Shown: positions 16,168 through 25,253 of the stretch, in pieces | Position numbering within the stretch: position 1 is the stretch's first letter | Layout of the letters: every line of letters starts with the position of its first letter | Source of the DNA: Aquisalinus flavus | GTDB taxonomy: Bacteria; Pseudomonadota; Alphaproteobacteria; Caulobacterales; Parvularculaceae | DNA length: 64,000 nucleotides | Direction of reading: 5' to 3' | Assembly (NCBI RefSeq): GCF_022559625.1 | Contig: NZ_CP042288.1 | Coordinates: forward strand, 1,932,155 to 1,996,154 | Made by a program: the position numbers and the translations under genes | Notes under the pieces: generated by a model | Database searches by the model: none | Told to the model about the DNA's origin: nothing | What the model saw: the letters and a program-made list of their open reading frames with translations, nothing else

Positions 16168-17373
16168 TCAAAGTTCGCCGAAATAGGTCTTGTGGACATC
16201 GCTCTGGCCGTTCTGGGCCAGTTGCTCCTCGCCGATCACGAACATGTCGGTCTTCCAGTCCCAATAGCGCAGGATGGTGCGAGAGAAGTCGCGGGCGATG
16301 GAATCGAAAATCCCGACAAGCTCCTCGATCTGGTCTTCGGTCAGGATCGCGCTTGAGCCCTCATCGGCGAAACGGCTGTCGGAGATGACCTCGCGGAAGG
16401 AACTGCGCGACAGGCCGATGGACTTGCAGATGATCGCGAAAGACACGCCGGTCACGTCGAACAGCACCATTTCCGCGGTATCGGTCGACACCCCGGCCAA
16501 CAGGCCGACGGCGTGGGCGAATTCGTGGGTCGGCTGGCAGCGGGCGGCGGTCAGCGTCTTCTGGACGATGTCCATCGTCACCATCTCGCCATTGCGCCCG
16601 CGCGGCCGGTGACGGCGGTCGATCAGTTTCAGGCTGGCCTTGACGACCTTGTCCGGATTGTCGCTGGTGAAGGTCACGACGAACAGTTCGTGCATGGCCT
16701 CCTGAATGACCGAGCGGTCGGTCATGAAGCGTTTGAAAAGGTGCTTGCGCTGGGTCGTGTTCATCCACCAGTACATGACGAACGCCTGGTCGGGGCGCAG
16801 TTCCAGCCGGCGCAGCAGCGGCTCGCGCAGATGCTCGTCAGTGCGTGACTTGTGAATGATCGTCGTCATCGCCTGGTCGGACAGATGAACTTCATGCTTG
16901 TCGAGCAGGCGCCGCATGATATCGGCTTCGCCATGGCCGATCAGCACGTCGGCCACTGCCGATGTGACATCGTCACGGCGCATGATGATCTGTCGATGCG
17001 CGCGGCTGCACTCTGCTGCCTCCATCAGCATGGTCTCCGGCACATGGGTGCGGGTCTCCAGCATCGGGCGGGCGATCTCGATATCGCTGGTCATCAGGAA
17101 GCGCTGCAGGTGACGGGGAATATCGGTGATCCCGGCGAGACGATGGGCAACCTCGCCGCGCGCGGCGGCATCGACGTTCAACAGGGTACGGATCAGAATA
17201 TCGGCGGCGAAGGAACGCTCATTGCTGCTGATCTTGCCGAGGGGCAGCACGACAATATCGGTCAGCTTGCGCACAAGCGCCATACGGGTCGTCATCTGGC
17301 CGCTCAGGGTCAGCTGCTCGCCCGGCCCTGCAACCGCATGATGCTGCTCCAGAACTCTCGCTTCTTCAGCCAT
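16168..17373 (-). CDS. DUF2336 domain-containing protein (second paralogue)
   Basis: A 401-residue helical cytoplasmic protein of the DUF2336 family. Conserved parts are the N-terminal LTDIVVLPLGKISSNERSFA and IARPMLETRTHVPETML, the HTH-like IICKSIGLSRSSFREVI (about 315-331) and the terminal motif RTILRYWDWK (about 371-380), parallel to RVMRFWQVR in the paralogue at 1.8-2.9 kb. The start at 17373 is supported by AGAGGATT 6 bp upstream; the frame is open 14 codons further without support. It is divergent from the small lipoprotein gene and lies upstream of the Mrp operon on the same strand. Function is unknown; members are often near signalling genes. Confidence 0.85.
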   Translation of the reverse strand: MAEEARVLEQHHAVAGPGEQLTLSGQMTTRMALVRKLTDIVVLPLGKISSNERSFAADILIRTLLNVDAAARGEVAHRLAGITDIPRHLQRFLMTSDIEIARPMLETRTHVPETMLMEAAECSRAHRQIIMRRDDVTSAVADVLIGHGEADIMRRLLDKHEVHLSDQAMTTIIHKSRTDEHLREPLLRRLELRPDQAFVMYWWMNTTQRKHLFKRFMTDRSVIQEAMHELFVVTFTSDNPDKVVKASLKLIDRRHRPRGRNGEMVTMDIVQKTLTAARCQPTHEFAHAVGLLAGVSTDTAEMVLFDVTGVSFAIICKSIGLSRSSFREVISDSRFADEGSSAILTEDQIEELVGIFDSIARDFSRTILRYWDWKTDMFVIGEEQLAQNGQSDVHKTYFGEL

Positions 17374-17512
17374 GGGCAATCCTCTGGTGATCGATGCGCC
17401 CCACACTAGACGCAATCCCGTTAATTCTTGCTTTCCATTTCCCTTCAGGACATGCGAGGGTCAGAAGGATTTCGTTAATCGCCGGACGCGCGTCCGGCCC
17501 TATGTGAGTGGG

Positions 17513-17824
17513 ATGACCATGAGAACCGGATTTCCAGCCCTCGCCTGCCTTCTGGCCGGCCTGACCCTGACGGCAAGCGGGTGCGCAAGCCCCGAAACGA
17601 CCCAGCAGGCGATCGACGGGCCGATGTATCCGGCAGGCTATGCCGATGGCTGCGCCAGCGCCCGGGAAGCGGATCGCGCCTTCTCGACCAAGGTTATCCA
17701 GGACGAGGCGCTGTTCGCGAACGACCGCAGCTATCGCACCGGCTGGCGCCAGGGCTTTTCATCCTGCAAGACCGAACAAATCGATTCTCCCGACCGCGCC
17801 GGCAACGGGTTTGAACCGTTCTAG
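17513..17824 (+). CDS. Small putative lipoprotein
   Basis: A 103-residue protein with a lipoprotein-like signal peptide: MTMRTGFPALACLLAGLTLT, then ASGC as a non-canonical lipobox (Ala instead of Leu at -3) with the acylated Cys at about position 24. The mature part has three more cysteines and the motif YPAGYADGCASAREAD followed by YRTGWRQGFSSCK, a Gly/Tyr pattern seen in small periplasmic lipoproteins of alphaproteobacteria. No function is known. A second in-frame ATG 6 bp downstream could equally be the start. It is followed after 131 bp by the autotransporter gene on the same strand. Confidence 0.65.
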   Translation: MTMRTGFPALACLLAGLTLTASGCASPETTQQAIDGPMYPAGYADGCASAREADRAFSTKVIQDEALFANDRSYRTGWRQGFSSCKTEQIDSPDRAGNGFEPF

Positions 17825-17955
17825 AAGATCGCCGCGTCAGGCGAGATCGACCTGAGTTAAATCTGCACTTATCACGAGAGATAACTCCTTATCCTGCTTG
17901 AGGGGGCGGGCGATATGCGTACTATGGTACCTATCAGCCTTGGGAATGGATTATC

Positions 17956-20900
17956 ATGACCATCAACAAAAAGCTCGCCAGCCGCCTTGGCGCAGGCGTT
18001 TCCGCTCTTGCACTGGCCGCCATGGCCGTGCCGGCAAATGCAGAACTGTATCGCGACGATGTCGGCGATGAGGGCTCTCAGGATTACGCGGCTTACTGGG
18101 ACGGTGTGGTCCAGATCTATCTCCTCGACAATCTTTTCGGCGACATCCTGTTCAACTGCACAGGCTCGCTGATCAACCCGCGCACCGTCATTTCGGCCGC
18201 GCACTGCTTCAACAACCTGCCATCGGAGGAATATGGCCCGGACACGCTGTGGTACACACCGATCATTGCCTATGGCCCGGATACGTTCGATCCGCTGTTC
18301 AACTGGATCGGCACCGGCGAACAGTTCCTCGATAACCGCAACGGCCTGACCTTCGGCGTCGATGTCATCCTCCATCCGGATGCCGAATTCGGCAATATGC
18401 CGTTCCCGGCTGCCGACGTCGCCCTGATCGGCCTGCAAGACCCGATCTACACCATTCCGTCCTATGCCATGCTGTTCAGCCCGGTACCGGAAGGCGCGAT
18501 CGAGGACGGGCTTCATACCGTCGGCGTCGGCTACGGCACCTACGGACCCGGCTCGGGGACGGGTATCGGCATCAACGGCAAGCGCCGCGCGGGCGAGAAC
18601 ATGCTCGGCCTGCTCGCCTCGCAGAACGATTTCGTCCAGGCCCTCGCCCAGAACGAAAACCTGCAATTTGGCTCTGGTGGCGCTTCCAACCAGCTTCTCT
18701 ACTGGATCGATTTCGACCTGCCGGGCCGCGAAGGCGAGTGCGAGCGCACGACCGCCTTTGGCGCCAGCAACTCCATTGTCTGTTCCGACTGGGACGGGTT
18801 CAGCGGCACCTTCCTCGACAGCGATACGGTGGTCCTGCCCGGCCCGTCGATCGACCTGTTCCCCGGCGATGCCCTGCCGTTCGAATTCGCCACGGCCGGT
18901 GGCGATTCCGGCGGACCGCTGTTTGCCGACCAGCTCGCCGACTTCCCGCTCATCCTCGGCGTCCTGTCCGGCGGCTTCCAGCCCGGCTTCTTCCACGCGG
19001 CAGGCCAGAGCTATGGCGAGGTCTCCTATTACAACCCGCTGTTCACCTCCTACCAGTTCATTTCCGAGAACAACCCCTACAAATATGTCTCGGCACTGGA
19101 AGGCGACGGCAACTGGTCCGACCCGACCCGCTGGATCCAGACCCTCGACCCGAACTATTTCGTCTATGACAGCGAGGGCAATCTGGTAAACGGTCTGCCC
19201 TCCGGCGATGAAGGCGGCGTGTTCCAGGAACGTCCGACCGAAGGCACGGTCTTCGATACCGACGTCCAGACCTATGACACGGCCGATGCTGCAGAGGGCG
19301 AAGGCGACGGCATGGCTGAAGTCGAATTGGCCGGTTTTGCCGGGGCCCGGGAAGATGCGTCCATCAGCCTCGACACCGGTCTCACCGCGACGGCAGCTGT
19401 CTCCCGCGGCGACGGGCTCGGTGGCGGGCTGTCAGGTACAGCGGATCTTGGTGGTATCGTCACGACGGACCTCACCAGCGAGGCGACCGGTCTTTCCGCC
19501 AGCACGCCCGCGCTCGACCGCGCCCTGTCCGAGGTCAGCACGCTGACCGGCCTGGAGCAGTCGCTCACCGGCCCGGGTTCGACAAACTTCGTGCCGGACA
19601 ATTTCTATGGTGCCCGTGGCGAAACCTTCGTCGACCCGGCGCAGTTCTTCGAGGTCACGCTGAATGCCGCCGGCACGACGACCCTCGACATGGATGTCGA
19701 GATCGACAAGCTGACACTGAACGGCGCCGATACCGGCCTCGATATCGCCAGTGACTGGTCGATGTTCGTCAACATCAACACCGAGGTCTTTGACGGCCTG
19801 CTGAATGTCGATGGCTCCCTGCTGACCCGCGAAGTCGTCCTGTGGGGCGGCGCGCTGACCGGTGACGGCACCATGACGCTGATCGACTTCAACCAGCTCT
19901 ATGGCAATGGTGTGCTCGCCTATGGCACGCTGTTCAACATTGCCGGCATGGTCAGCCCGGGCGATCTCGACACCACCGGCACCCTGCTGCTCGATGGCGA
20001 TTATATCCAGACCCAGGCCGGCATGTTCCTCGCCAATATTCGCAACGGGGAATCCGACCTGCTCGATGTCTTCGGCTCGATATCGCTCGACGGCACGCTG
20101 GGCGTCGATTTCGACGCGTTGCCGGTCTATGGCGACAGCTACGACATCATGATGGCGACCGGCGATATCATCGGCGGGTTCGACCGGGTGCTGACACCGC
20201 AGCTGCAGGGCGTTCTCTACGGCACGTCCAGCGTTGACGCCGGTGTTGTCAGCGTCGCGATCGAGGCGCAGGCCTTCACCAGCTTCCTCGCCGCTACCGG
20301 CTCGGAGAACCAGCTCAGCATCGGCAACGCCCTCGATGCGTCGCGCGATGGCAATTATGCCGGCCTCAGCGAGATTTACGGTGTGGTCGATTACCTGCCG
20401 TCCGGGTCTCTCGGCAATGCGCTCGACATGCTCGCCCCGGCGGAGAATTTCTACGCCAACAACATGCTGCTCGGCCAGGGCGACCTTGCCGTACGCAGCG
20501 TGACGCGCCGCAGCTATGGCCGCAGCACGGGCAGCTTCTCGGTCGCGACGAATGTCAACGACGTTCAGGTACTGGCTGCCGCTGACGGCATGCGCACCGC
20601 CTCTGCCGACGGCACGGCGGCCTTTGCCATGCTGGCGGCGCAGGACGCCGGCTCGACCCAGGGCTCGGCCCAGGGCTCGATCGCCATGGATGAGGCGTGG
20701 AGCGGCTTTGCCGACATCACCTATTCCCGTGGTGATACGGCCGGCTATCTGGCCAATGACGAGGAAGAGCTGGAGAACTTCTCCGCTGCCATCGGCCTCG
20801 AACGGGCCCTCTCGGAGGCGCTGACCCTTGGTCTTTCCGGTCATTATCAGGACGGCGATGTCGATGTCAGCGATGGCGGCTATGCCTCGTCGGACGGCTA

Positions 20901-21528
20901 CAGCATCATCGGTTATGGCGATCTTGCCATCGCCGGGCCGCTCAGCCTGTCAGCCTGGTATGGCGGCGGCCGGTATGACCTGGAAGTCTCGCGCGTCGCG
21001 GCTGGCTTCGGCGGTGCGGCCGACGGCATGGGCTCGACCGATGTCGAGCAGGTCCTTGCCGGCCTCGAACTCGGCTATGACAAGGTGACCGGAAACGGCA
21101 CCCATGTCATTCCACGCGCTGGTCTGTATTTCTCCGAATATGACATCGACGGCTATGTCGAGAGCGGTGGCCAGGGTGCTCTTTCGGTCGAGGATTACGA
21201 CATCAAGTCGCTGCAGGCCAAGATCGGCGTCGACTTCATGGCGTCGCACGAGACCGGCACTGCCACGATCCGTCCGTTCGGCGGCCTGTCCTATGTGCAG
21301 GAACTGGCCGATGACGAGCAGGTCGTGCAGGCAAGTTTCGCCAATGGCGCGACGACTCCCTTCGCGGTCACCGGTGCGGATATCGGCGAGAGCTGGTTCG
21401 AGCCGCGCATCGGTCTCGAGGCGGACATCAACGACGCCTTCAGCCTGTCGGCGGAATTCAGCGCCATGTATGGCCGGGACAATGTCGATATGCGCACCCT
21501 GCGCGTCGGCGGCGTCTACCGCTTCTGA
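17956..21528 (+). CDS. Autotransporter with N-terminal trypsin-like serine protease domain
   Basis: A 1190-residue type Va secreted protein. Signal peptide: ASRLGAGVSALALAAMAVPA, cleavage after ANA near residue 30. The protease domain (about 35-400) has the catalytic triad His83 (ISAAHCF), Asp154 (AADVALIGL) and Ser318 (GGDSGGPLF), with cysteines around the His loop. The long Asp-Ser spacing indicates large inserted loops. The passenger (about 500-780) is beta-helix-like, with TLLLDGDYIQTQAGMF and the autotransporter linker. The C-terminal barrel (about 910-1190) starts near WSGFADITYSRGD and ends VGGVYRF with terminal Phe, the BAM recognition signature. The gene is monocistronic and followed by a strong terminator. 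The substrate is unknown; self-release or nutrient proteolysis is possible. Confidence 0.93.
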   Translation: MTINKKLASRLGAGVSALALAAMAVPANAELYRDDVGDEGSQDYAAYWDGVVQIYLLDNLFGDILFNCTGSLINPRTVISAAHCFNNLPSEEYGPDTLWYTPIIAYGPDTFDPLFNWIGTGEQFLDNRNGLTFGVDVILHPDAEFGNMPFPAADVALIGLQDPIYTIPSYAMLFSPVPEGAIEDGLHTVGVGYGTYGPGSGTGIGINGKRRAGENMLGLLASQNDFVQALAQNENLQFGSGGASNQLLYWIDFDLPGREGECERTTAFGASNSIVCSDWDGFSGTFLDSDTVVLPGPSIDLFPGDALPFEFATAGGDSGGPLFADQLADFPLILGVLSGGFQPGFFHAAGQSYGEVSYYNPLFTSYQFISENNPYKYVSALEGDGNWSDPTRWIQTLDPNYFVYDSEGNLVNGLPSGDEGGVFQERPTEGTVFDTDVQTYDTADAAEGEGDGMAEVELAGFAGAREDASISLDTGLTATAAVSRGDGLGGGLSGTADLGGIVTTDLTSEATGLSASTPALDRALSEVSTLTGLEQSLTGPGSTNFVPDNFYGARGETFVDPAQFFEVTLNAAGTTTLDMDVEIDKLTLNGADTGLDIASDWSMFVNINTEVFDGLLNVDGSLLTREVVLWGGALTGDGTMTLIDFNQLYGNGVLAYGTLFNIAGMVSPGDLDTTGTLLLDGDYIQTQAGMFLANIRNGESDLLDVFGSISLDGTLGVDFDALPVYGDSYDIMMATGDIIGGFDRVLTPQLQGVLYGTSSVDAGVVSVAIEAQAFTSFLAATGSENQLSIGNALDASRDGNYAGLSEIYGVVDYLPSGSLGNALDMLAPAENFYANNMLLGQGDLAVRSVTRRSYGRSTGSFSVATNVNDVQVLAAADGMRTASADGTAAFAMLAAQDAGSTQGSAQGSIAMDEAWSGFADITYSRGDTAGYLANDEEELENFSAAIGLERALSEALTLGLSGHYQDGDVDVSDGGYASSDGYSIIGYGDLAIAGPLSLSAWYGGGRYDLEVSRVAAGFGGAADGMGSTDVEQVLAGLELGYDKVTGNGTHVIPRAGLYFSEYDIDGYVESGGQGALSVEDYDIKSLQAKIGVDFMASHETGTATIRPFGGLSYVQELADDEQVVQASFANGATTPFAVTGADIGESWFEPRIGLEADINDAFSLSAEFSAMYGRDNVDMRTLRVGGVYRF

Positions 21529-21576
21529 TACCGGTGTCCCGGCGGCACGCGCCGGGACATCGCCCTCATCCTTGCG

Positions 21577-21609
21577 AAAAGGCGCCCGCCCCGGGCGCCT
21601 TTTCTTTTG
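21577..21609 (+). terminator. Rho-independent terminator of the autotransporter gene
   Basis: A perfect 12-bp stem AAAAGGCGCCCG/CGGGCGCCTTTT with a CCC loop is followed by CTTTTG. It begins 49 bp after the autotransporter stop. Confidence 0.92.
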
Positions 21610-21714
21610 TCCGGCGCGGCCGACCCCGCAATGCAGGCTGCCACCGGATCGTACACGCGCCGGCGCGCTCATTGGCATGCTGCCAGTCCCAAGTGGCTCT
21701 CATCGCGCGCCTTG

Positions 21715-21819
21715 TAGATCGTTTCAACGTTCTGTCGAAACGCTGAAACGACCCAGACTCCTTGTTTTCCGCGTTTCCTGACGGTGAACCGGTTTCCACT
21801 TCACCGGGAAACGCTATCG
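21715..21819 (+). repeat. Dispersed 105-bp double-palindrome repeat, copy 2
   Basis: Same length and layout as copy 1, with a few differences in the first hairpin (CAACGTTCTGTCGAAACG in place of CAGCATTCTGTGGAAACG). The second hairpin is identical to copy 1. It is purely intergenic, not touching a stop codon. Confidence 0.92.
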
Positions 21820-22070
21820 GTGAGGCGTGCTTCACAGCCCCCGCTTTCCGCCGCGAAATGGCAGGCCGGGCGAATCCGGGCCGATATCACCCATGACCAA
21901 CATGTCCTACACATGAGCCTCCGCAAGAGCGCCGCTCCTGAGTAACCCGTCAATCGGGGCCGGTCGCCCCGGGACGCTCAGGGCACGCAAGGCAGACGGC
22001 ATGAAAGACAGGCGGCCAGTTGGCGGAAGGCCTACGGGAATGACTACCCATAAGAAAATGACCGCCCACA
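21820..22070. other. Intergenic stretch without recognisable gene
   Basis: Lies between repeat copy 2 and the terminator of the TonB operon. I see no credible ORF, no ribosome-binding site and no RNA gene. The only local structure is an imperfect direct repeat CCCATAAGAAAATGACCG / CCCACAAGAAAAAGG at about 22048-22079. Confidence 0.5.
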
Positions 22071-22104
22071 AGAAAAAGGCCCGGAGCGATGCTCCGGGCC
22101 TTTC
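22071..22104 (-). terminator. Rho-independent terminator of the TonB2-like operon
   Basis: Read on the minus strand: stem GGCCCGGAGC/GCTCCGGGCC with a 3-nt loop, then TTTTTCTTG. It lies 33 bp beyond the stop of the TPR gene, closing the seven-gene operon. Confidence 0.92.
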
Positions 22105-22136
22105 TGGACGATCGTTCGATCCGATCGTGTCTGTCT

Positions 22137-23681
22137 CTATTCGATGTCCTCGACAGCGACGGCCGTAGACCCGTCGGCGAGAACGATTTGACCATTGCTC
22201 CATTCGGCATCGAGTATGGTCTCGCAGCGATTGGCATCTTCCTGGCTGAAGCCGCTGGAATTGCCCAGGCGCTCGAAGATCTCGAGGTTGGTCTGGCAGC
22301 GGCGGCGCTCGCTCTTGAACGCTTCCTCACGCTGCAGGCGCTCGACACGATCCTGGTTCTGCTCGACGCGGCGGACCTCGCGAACATAGGAAATCCAGCC
22401 CGATGCAGCGCTGCGGCTGTTGCTGTAGTTCTGGGCGCGGTTCCAGGCATCGATCGCGCGGTCCCGCTGGGCCTCGGAATTGGTATCGATATTGTAGTAG
22501 GCATTGCCGATCAGCAGCCATGCGTCACCGATATCGCGCGCTTCCAGACCGCCGCGATTGACGGCCTCCGTCAGCGCATCGACCGATTCCTGCCACTGTT
22601 CGTCGGCGAACAGAATCTGGCCTAGGCGATAATACAATTCACCGGTCGGCGCGATCTGGGCCGCTTCACGCAGCGGCACCAGGGCTTTCTTCTGTTCGCG
22701 GGAGAGGTTGTAGGCCTGGGCGAGAAGCTGCAGATTGTCGAGGTCCCGCTCCAGATTGCCGGCAGCAATCTCCTGTTCGAGCAGCAAGGCACCCCGATAG
22801 GGGTTGTCCAGGATGGTGAAATACTGGACGAGGTTCAGGATCTTGCTCGGCTCGGTGATGATACCGGCGCGATAGGCAAGCTCCAGAACAGCGGCGGCAT
22901 CTTCGTCACGATCGGCCTGGGAATAGGCGCCGGCGAGCTGCGACCAGTATTGCTCTTCTTCCGGCCAGATATTGATCATCTCGACCAGCAGATCGCCGCG
23001 CTTGCTCTCCTGTTTCAGCTCCGAATAGATGTAGTTCATCGTCGCATAGTAGGATTTCTGCGGGTTGTTCTCCCGGCGGTGCAGGCGCATGGCATTTTCC
23101 ATCGGGCCGAGGGCCTGCTGGAACTGGTCCTGGGCGATATAGGCACCGGCGAGAAGGCGATAGGTATTGGCATTGACCGGTTCGCCGACGCTTTCCTGAT
23201 AATTGATGTATTCGGTCAGCAGACGAATCGCTTCCGGATAGCGCTCTTCCTGAAAGTAGATCTGCGCCATGTTGAAGCGGATCTGGCGCACACGGTCGGT
23301 CGGCAGACCGCCGGAGTCAGCAGCACGCTCCAGATCCTCGAGGATCGAGGTGAAGTTCGGATTATCCAGGTTCGCCTTGAAGCTGGCGCGCAATTCATAG
23401 GTCGTGCCGAGCTCATAAGCCGTCATGCTGCTACCACGGCTGGCGAGCAAGCGATCGAGAACCGTGATGGCCTCGGCGTATTTCTCTTCCTCGGAGGCGA
23501 GTATGTAGGCTTTCTGCACCTCGGTCGCGACGGCTGACGACAGAGACTGGTTGGCGGTCTCTTCCTCTTCGTCCTGCGCCCAGGCGGACGGTACGCTGAC
23601 CGCCGTCATGACACCACCGGCTGCCAGAATGAATGCGCCTGCGGAGAGCGCCATGAAGGACTTGTGGAACAATTTGCTCAT
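22137..23681 (-). CDS. Periplasmic TPR protein of TonB2-like system
   Basis: A 514-residue exported protein with signal peptide (FMALSAGAFILAAGGVMTAV, cleavage after AWA near residue 35). At least six tetratricopeptide-like helix pairs follow, for example AEAITVLDRLLASRG, PEAIRLLTEYINYQ, QQALGPMENAMRLH, QESVDALTEAVNRGG and AIDAWNRAQNY. The C-terminal 90 residues are charged and hold two cysteines (RRRCQTN, NRCETI). In Vibrio and Shewanella TonB2 clusters a TPR protein is the last gene and helps the TonB2 complex at the outer membrane; this gene has the same place. The start follows the TonB stop by 69 bp. It is probably a periplasmic scaffold linking TonB to receptors (inference). Confidence 0.88.
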   Translation of the reverse strand: MSKLFHKSFMALSAGAFILAAGGVMTAVSVPSAWAQDEEEETANQSLSSAVATEVQKAYILASEEEKYAEAITVLDRLLASRGSSMTAYELGTTYELRASFKANLDNPNFTSILEDLERAADSGGLPTDRVRQIRFNMAQIYFQEERYPEAIRLLTEYINYQESVGEPVNANTYRLLAGAYIAQDQFQQALGPMENAMRLHRRENNPQKSYYATMNYIYSELKQESKRGDLLVEMINIWPEEEQYWSQLAGAYSQADRDEDAAAVLELAYRAGIITEPSKILNLVQYFTILDNPYRGALLLEQEIAAGNLERDLDNLQLLAQAYNLSREQKKALVPLREAAQIAPTGELYYRLGQILFADEQWQESVDALTEAVNRGGLEARDIGDAWLLIGNAYYNIDTNSEAQRDRAIDAWNRAQNYSNSRSAASGWISYVREVRRVEQNQDRVERLQREEAFKSERRRCQTNLEIFERLGNSSGFSQEDANRCETILDAEWSNGQIVLADGSTAVAVEDIE

Positions 23682-23750
23682 TATACTGCTCTTGGGTGCC
23701 TGTACTGTGTGATACGGCCGGCGCCGGGAAGGAGCCGGCCGTGCGATAGC

Positions 23751-24353
23751 TTATTCCTGGATCTGGAACTTGAAGGTCGTGCGAACGCCGTAGCGCGGCT
23801 CAGCCTGGCCGTCGACGATCTTGGGCTGATACTTCCAGCGCTCGACGGCACGGATGACGTTCCGGTCGAAACAGCTGTTGGTGCTGCGCACGACGCGGGC
23901 ATTCACCGTCTGGCCGGCGGGGTCCACGTCGAACTCGACAACGACAGTTTCGATGTCGCCCGAACGGCCCTGGCAGCGATCCGGATATTGCGGCTCGATA
24001 CGCACGAGCGGCTGGGCATCACGGTCCGGGTTGAAGCCGGTGCCGATATCGACATTCGCATCGAATGTCGGGGCCCCTGCCCTGACGCCGGCAACTTCCG
24101 GACGGAAATTGGCGTCATTGATCGCTGGCGGCGGAGGTGGTGGCTGGTCGAGCTGCGGGCGCTCGAACTGCTTCTGGGTCGTCTGCTCCGGCGTATCCTC
24201 GATCTGGCGGCCGATCTCGATACGGACGGTTTCGGCATCCTCGTTGAGATCCAGGTCAGTCCCGCTGATCAGGAAATACATGAACAGAAACAGGACGACC
24301 GTAACAAGCATTGCCAGCGGCGTGCCGACGAATAATCTGATGATCGATCCCAT
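23751..24353 (-). CDS. tonB2: TonB family energy transducer (TonB2-like)
   Basis: A 200-residue inner-membrane-anchored protein that carries proton-motive energy from ExbB/ExbD to outer-membrane receptors. One N-terminal helix (about 7-31, FVGTPLAMLVTVVLFLFMYF), a short Pro-rich spacer with six consecutive prolines (about 72-77), and a C-terminal TonB domain with PLVRIEPQYPDRC and VIRAVERWKYQPK. Two cysteines (DRCQG, NSCFD) could form a disulfide as in some TonB2 proteins. The spacer is short for TonB, as in TonB2. The start at 24353 is supported by GGAGGAATAAG-ATG, which couples it to the ExbD stop; an upstream ATG at 24389 would overlap exbD. Confidence 0.93.
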   Translation of the reverse strand: MGSIIRLFVGTPLAMLVTVVLFLFMYFLISGTDLDLNEDAETVRIEIGRQIEDTPEQTTQKQFERPQLDQPPPPPPAINDANFRPEVAGVRAGAPTFDANVDIGTGFNPDRDAQPLVRIEPQYPDRCQGRSGDIETVVVEFDVDPAGQTVNARVVRSTNSCFDRNVIRAVERWKYQPKIVDGQAEPRYGVRTTFKFQIQE

Positions 24354-24354
24354 C

Positions 24355-24762
24355 TTATTCCTCCGTAGCGATCTGAATCTGCTCTTCACCCGCCTGCTTC
24401 ATCTGCTCGATCACATCGAGCATTGTCTCGGAGCTGGCATTGGCATCGACCCGCAGAACGGCCCTGCCTTTGGGAGTTTCACGACGCAACTCCTGAACCT
24501 TGGCCTTCACCTCGTCGATCGCGTAGATCTCGTTGTCGATCCAGACCTCGTCATCGTCGCTGATGCCGACGAGAAGGGCGATGAGCTTGATCTTTTCCGA
24601 AATCTGCGCATCCGGCCGATCCGTATCGATACCAGGCTCCTTGATGAAGGTCGAAGTCACGATGAAGAAGATCAGCATGATGAAGACGATGTCGAGCAGC
24701 GGCGTGACGTTGACGTCCTCGTCGTCGCCACCCCCTGCAGATCTGATTGGCCGTCTTGCCAT
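24355..24762 (-). CDS. exbD: ExbD/TolR family proton channel subunit (second copy)
   Basis: A 135-residue ExbD with a single N-terminal helix, DVNVTPLLDIVFIMLIFFIV, holding the conserved proton-carrying Asp in PLLDIVF (about residue 25). A periplasmic domain follows, with RAVLRVDANASSETMLDVIEQMKQAG, the ExbD/TolR fold signature. It is the fifth gene in the operon, between the first exbD and tonB. It is the more canonical of the two ExbD copies: its periplasmic part matches ExbD2 of TonB2 systems. Confidence 0.93.
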   Translation of the reverse strand: MARRPIRSAGGGDDEDVNVTPLLDIVFIMLIFFIVTSTFIKEPGIDTDRPDAQISEKIKLIALLVGISDDDEVWIDNEIYAIDEVKAKVQELRRETPKGRAVLRVDANASSETMLDVIEQMKQAGEEQIQIATEE

Positions 24763-24818
24763 AATATTAGTTCCGTATCGCTGTTGACTGAACTGGCAGG
24801 AACAGGGCGATCACCGCC

Positions 24819-25241
24819 CTATTCACTGGATTTGGTAATAGTGACACTGGTCGTGCCGACGGACCGGCCGGCCTGCATCGCCTCGTCATAGACGGACACG
24901 GCGACCCCGACCTTGGATTTCGGCGCGGCGCTGACGATGACAACACCTTGCGGGTTGGAAGCGAAGAATTCCGACACAACCGGCTGGGTCGAGCCCGGAT
25001 CGATGATGCGGGCATCGTCGACCGAGACAAACCCGTCAGCCTGCACGTAAAGCAGGAGGCTGGGCGGCGGCGGGTTATTCTCGTCCGGAGGCGTGTCCTC
25101 CGGCGTCTGCGGATTGAAGCCGTCTTCATATACGAACGTCGCCGTCACGATGAAGAAGATCAGCATGATGAAGACGATGTCGAGCAACGGTGTGACGTTG
25201 ACTTCGGTCTCGTCGTTCTGGGATCCAAATCGTCTACGCAT
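24819..25241 (-). CDS. exbD: ExbD/TolR family proton channel subunit (first copy, divergent periplasmic domain)
   Basis: A 140-residue ExbD. The helix EVNVTPLLDIVFIMLIFFIV is almost identical to that of the second copy and keeps the Asp. The periplasmic domain differs: it opens with a Pro-rich acidic stretch (TPEDTPPDENNPPPP, about 46-60) and ends with DEAMQAGRSVGTTSVTI. In paired-ExbD systems the two subunits may form a heterodimer in the ExbB pentamer (inference). It lies 12 bp after exbB and 56 bp before the second exbD. Confidence 0.92.
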   Translation of the reverse strand: MRRRFGSQNDETEVNVTPLLDIVFIMLIFFIVTATFVYEDGFNPQTPEDTPPDENNPPPPSLLLYVQADGFVSVDDARIIDPGSTQPVVSEFFASNPQGVVIVSAAPKSKVGVAVSVYDEAMQAGRSVGTTSVTITKSSE

Positions 25242-25253
25242 GGTTTGGTCCTA

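Noticed and set aside
19432-20844. 470-codon minus-strand ORF inside the autotransporter gene
   Set aside because: Opposite frame of a confidently assigned autotransporter; no start signal.
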